Assembly (NCBI GenBank): GCA_945888515.1
Contig: CAMDAD010000009.1
Location: forward strand, 1-64,000
Direction of reading: 5' to 3'
Length of the DNA: 64,000 bases
Source of the DNA: Akkermansia muciniphila
Lineage (GTDB): Bacteria; Verrucomicrobiota; Verrucomicrobiia; Verrucomicrobiales; Akkermansiaceae
Position 1 is the first letter of the stretch; every line of letters begins with the position of its first letter. Made by a program: the position numbers and the translations under genes. The notes beneath the pieces were generated by a model. The model had not been told where the DNA came from. It made no database searches and saw only the letters and a list, made by a program, of their open reading frames with translations. This document shows positions 63,714-64,000 of the stretch, piece after piece.

Positions 63714-64000
63714 ATGGCCTCCTACACCGAAGACGACATCAAGAGCCTCGACTGGCGTGAGCACATCCGCATGCGCCCGGGCATGTACATTGGCAAGCTC
63801 GCCGACGGATCTTCCCCCGATGACGGCATCTACATCCTGCTCAAGGAAGCCATCGATAACTCAATCGACGAGCACATTATGGGATTCGGCAAGGAAATCC
63901 GCATCGATATCGATGACGAGGGTCGCGTGGAAGTGCGTGACTTTGGTCGTGGTATTCCGTTAGGAAAGCTCTACGACTGCGCCGCGCAGATCAATACAGG
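63714..64000 (+). CDS. DNA topoisomerase IV / gyrase B-type subunit, N-terminus (partial)
   Basis: Only the first 95 residues are within the window; the frame remains open to the end. RPGMYIGKL at 20-28, [16 protein letters not shown] with the ATP-binding Glu/Asn and DFGRGIPLG form the GHKL ATPase site shared by GyrB and ParE. The form with [10 protein letters not shown] rather than HEVVDNS suggests a ParE-like subunit as found in Bacteroidetes-Verrucomicrobia relatives. The start follows CTTTTCCTAACT without a Shine-Dalgarno. Confidence 0.9.
   Translation, partial: MASYTEDDIKSLDWREHIRMRPGMYIGKLADGSSPDDGIYILLKEAIDNSIDEHIMGFGKEIRIDIDDEGRVEVRDFGRGIPLGKLYDCAAQINT

Overview
The window looks like a chromosomal segment of a bacterium of the phylum Verrucomicrobiota. 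The evidence is a secreted-protein set shared by Planctomycetes and Verrucomicrobia (DUF1501 protein, DUF1549/DUF1553 cytochrome protein, sulfatase), a eukaryote-like type II glutamine synthetase, several long proteins of a kind I associate only with this phylum, and a general lack of Shine-Dalgarno sequences. Most of the content is ordinary chromosomal housekeeping. I see no prophage, CRISPR array, rRNA operon or canonical transposase.

Region by region. 1-4.2 kb: a broken DUF1802-like tail, a GNAT acetyltransferase with a small membrane protein, a zinc-ribbon/TPM gene overlapping a second secreted TPM-like gene, and a divergent aldo/keto reductase, closed by a strong terminator. 4.2-9.7 kb (minus strand): exported superoxide dismutase, a large von Willebrand factor A membrane protein, a basic-tailed unknown protein and the nucleoside phosphorylase PpnP. 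9.9-15.9 kb: PurU, HesB/IscA-type protein, N-carbamoylputrescine amidase and a group of small secreted or anchored unknowns, including an entericidin-like lipoprotein of 53 residues. 16-25.7 kb: an unknown acidic protein, a SWIM-SNF2 helicase, an orphan ParA, a Ca2+/Na+ exchanger, a Gfo/Idh/MocA oxidoreductase and LepA. 25.8-30.1 kb: tRNA-Gly(GCC), TrpC, a ComEB-like dCMP deaminase beside a YlbF-family protein with a Cys/Gly tail, GlnII and a PP2C phosphatase.

30.3-46.1 kb holds the most interesting locus: a respiratory complex I operon in the order nuoG-H-I-J-K-L-M-N-D-E-F (nuoA, B and C are not in the window). Five sets of unrelated genes sit between its subunits: a four-helix-bundle gene framed by inverted arrays of a 7-bp repeat (G/H), a nucleotidyltransferase-like two-gene cassette (I/J), a VapBC pair (N/D), a secreted half-thioredoxin protein (D/E) and a ribbon-helix-helix/PIN pair (E/F). 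All lie in the operon's direction with tight junctions, so the operon has repeatedly accepted small cassettes without losing its frame of expression.

46.1-53.7 kb (minus): sulfatase, NAD(P)HX repair enzyme, DUF1501 and DUF1549/1553 proteins. 53.9-58.7 kb (plus): secreted cyclophilin, PpiD/SurA-like chaperone, TPR protein, and a glycoside-hydrolase-like lipoprotein. 58.8-64 kb: YjbQ, an MDR-family oxidoreductase, aldose 1-epimerase with a sodium/solute symporter (a likely sugar uptake pair), and the start of a type II topoisomerase B subunit cut by the window end.
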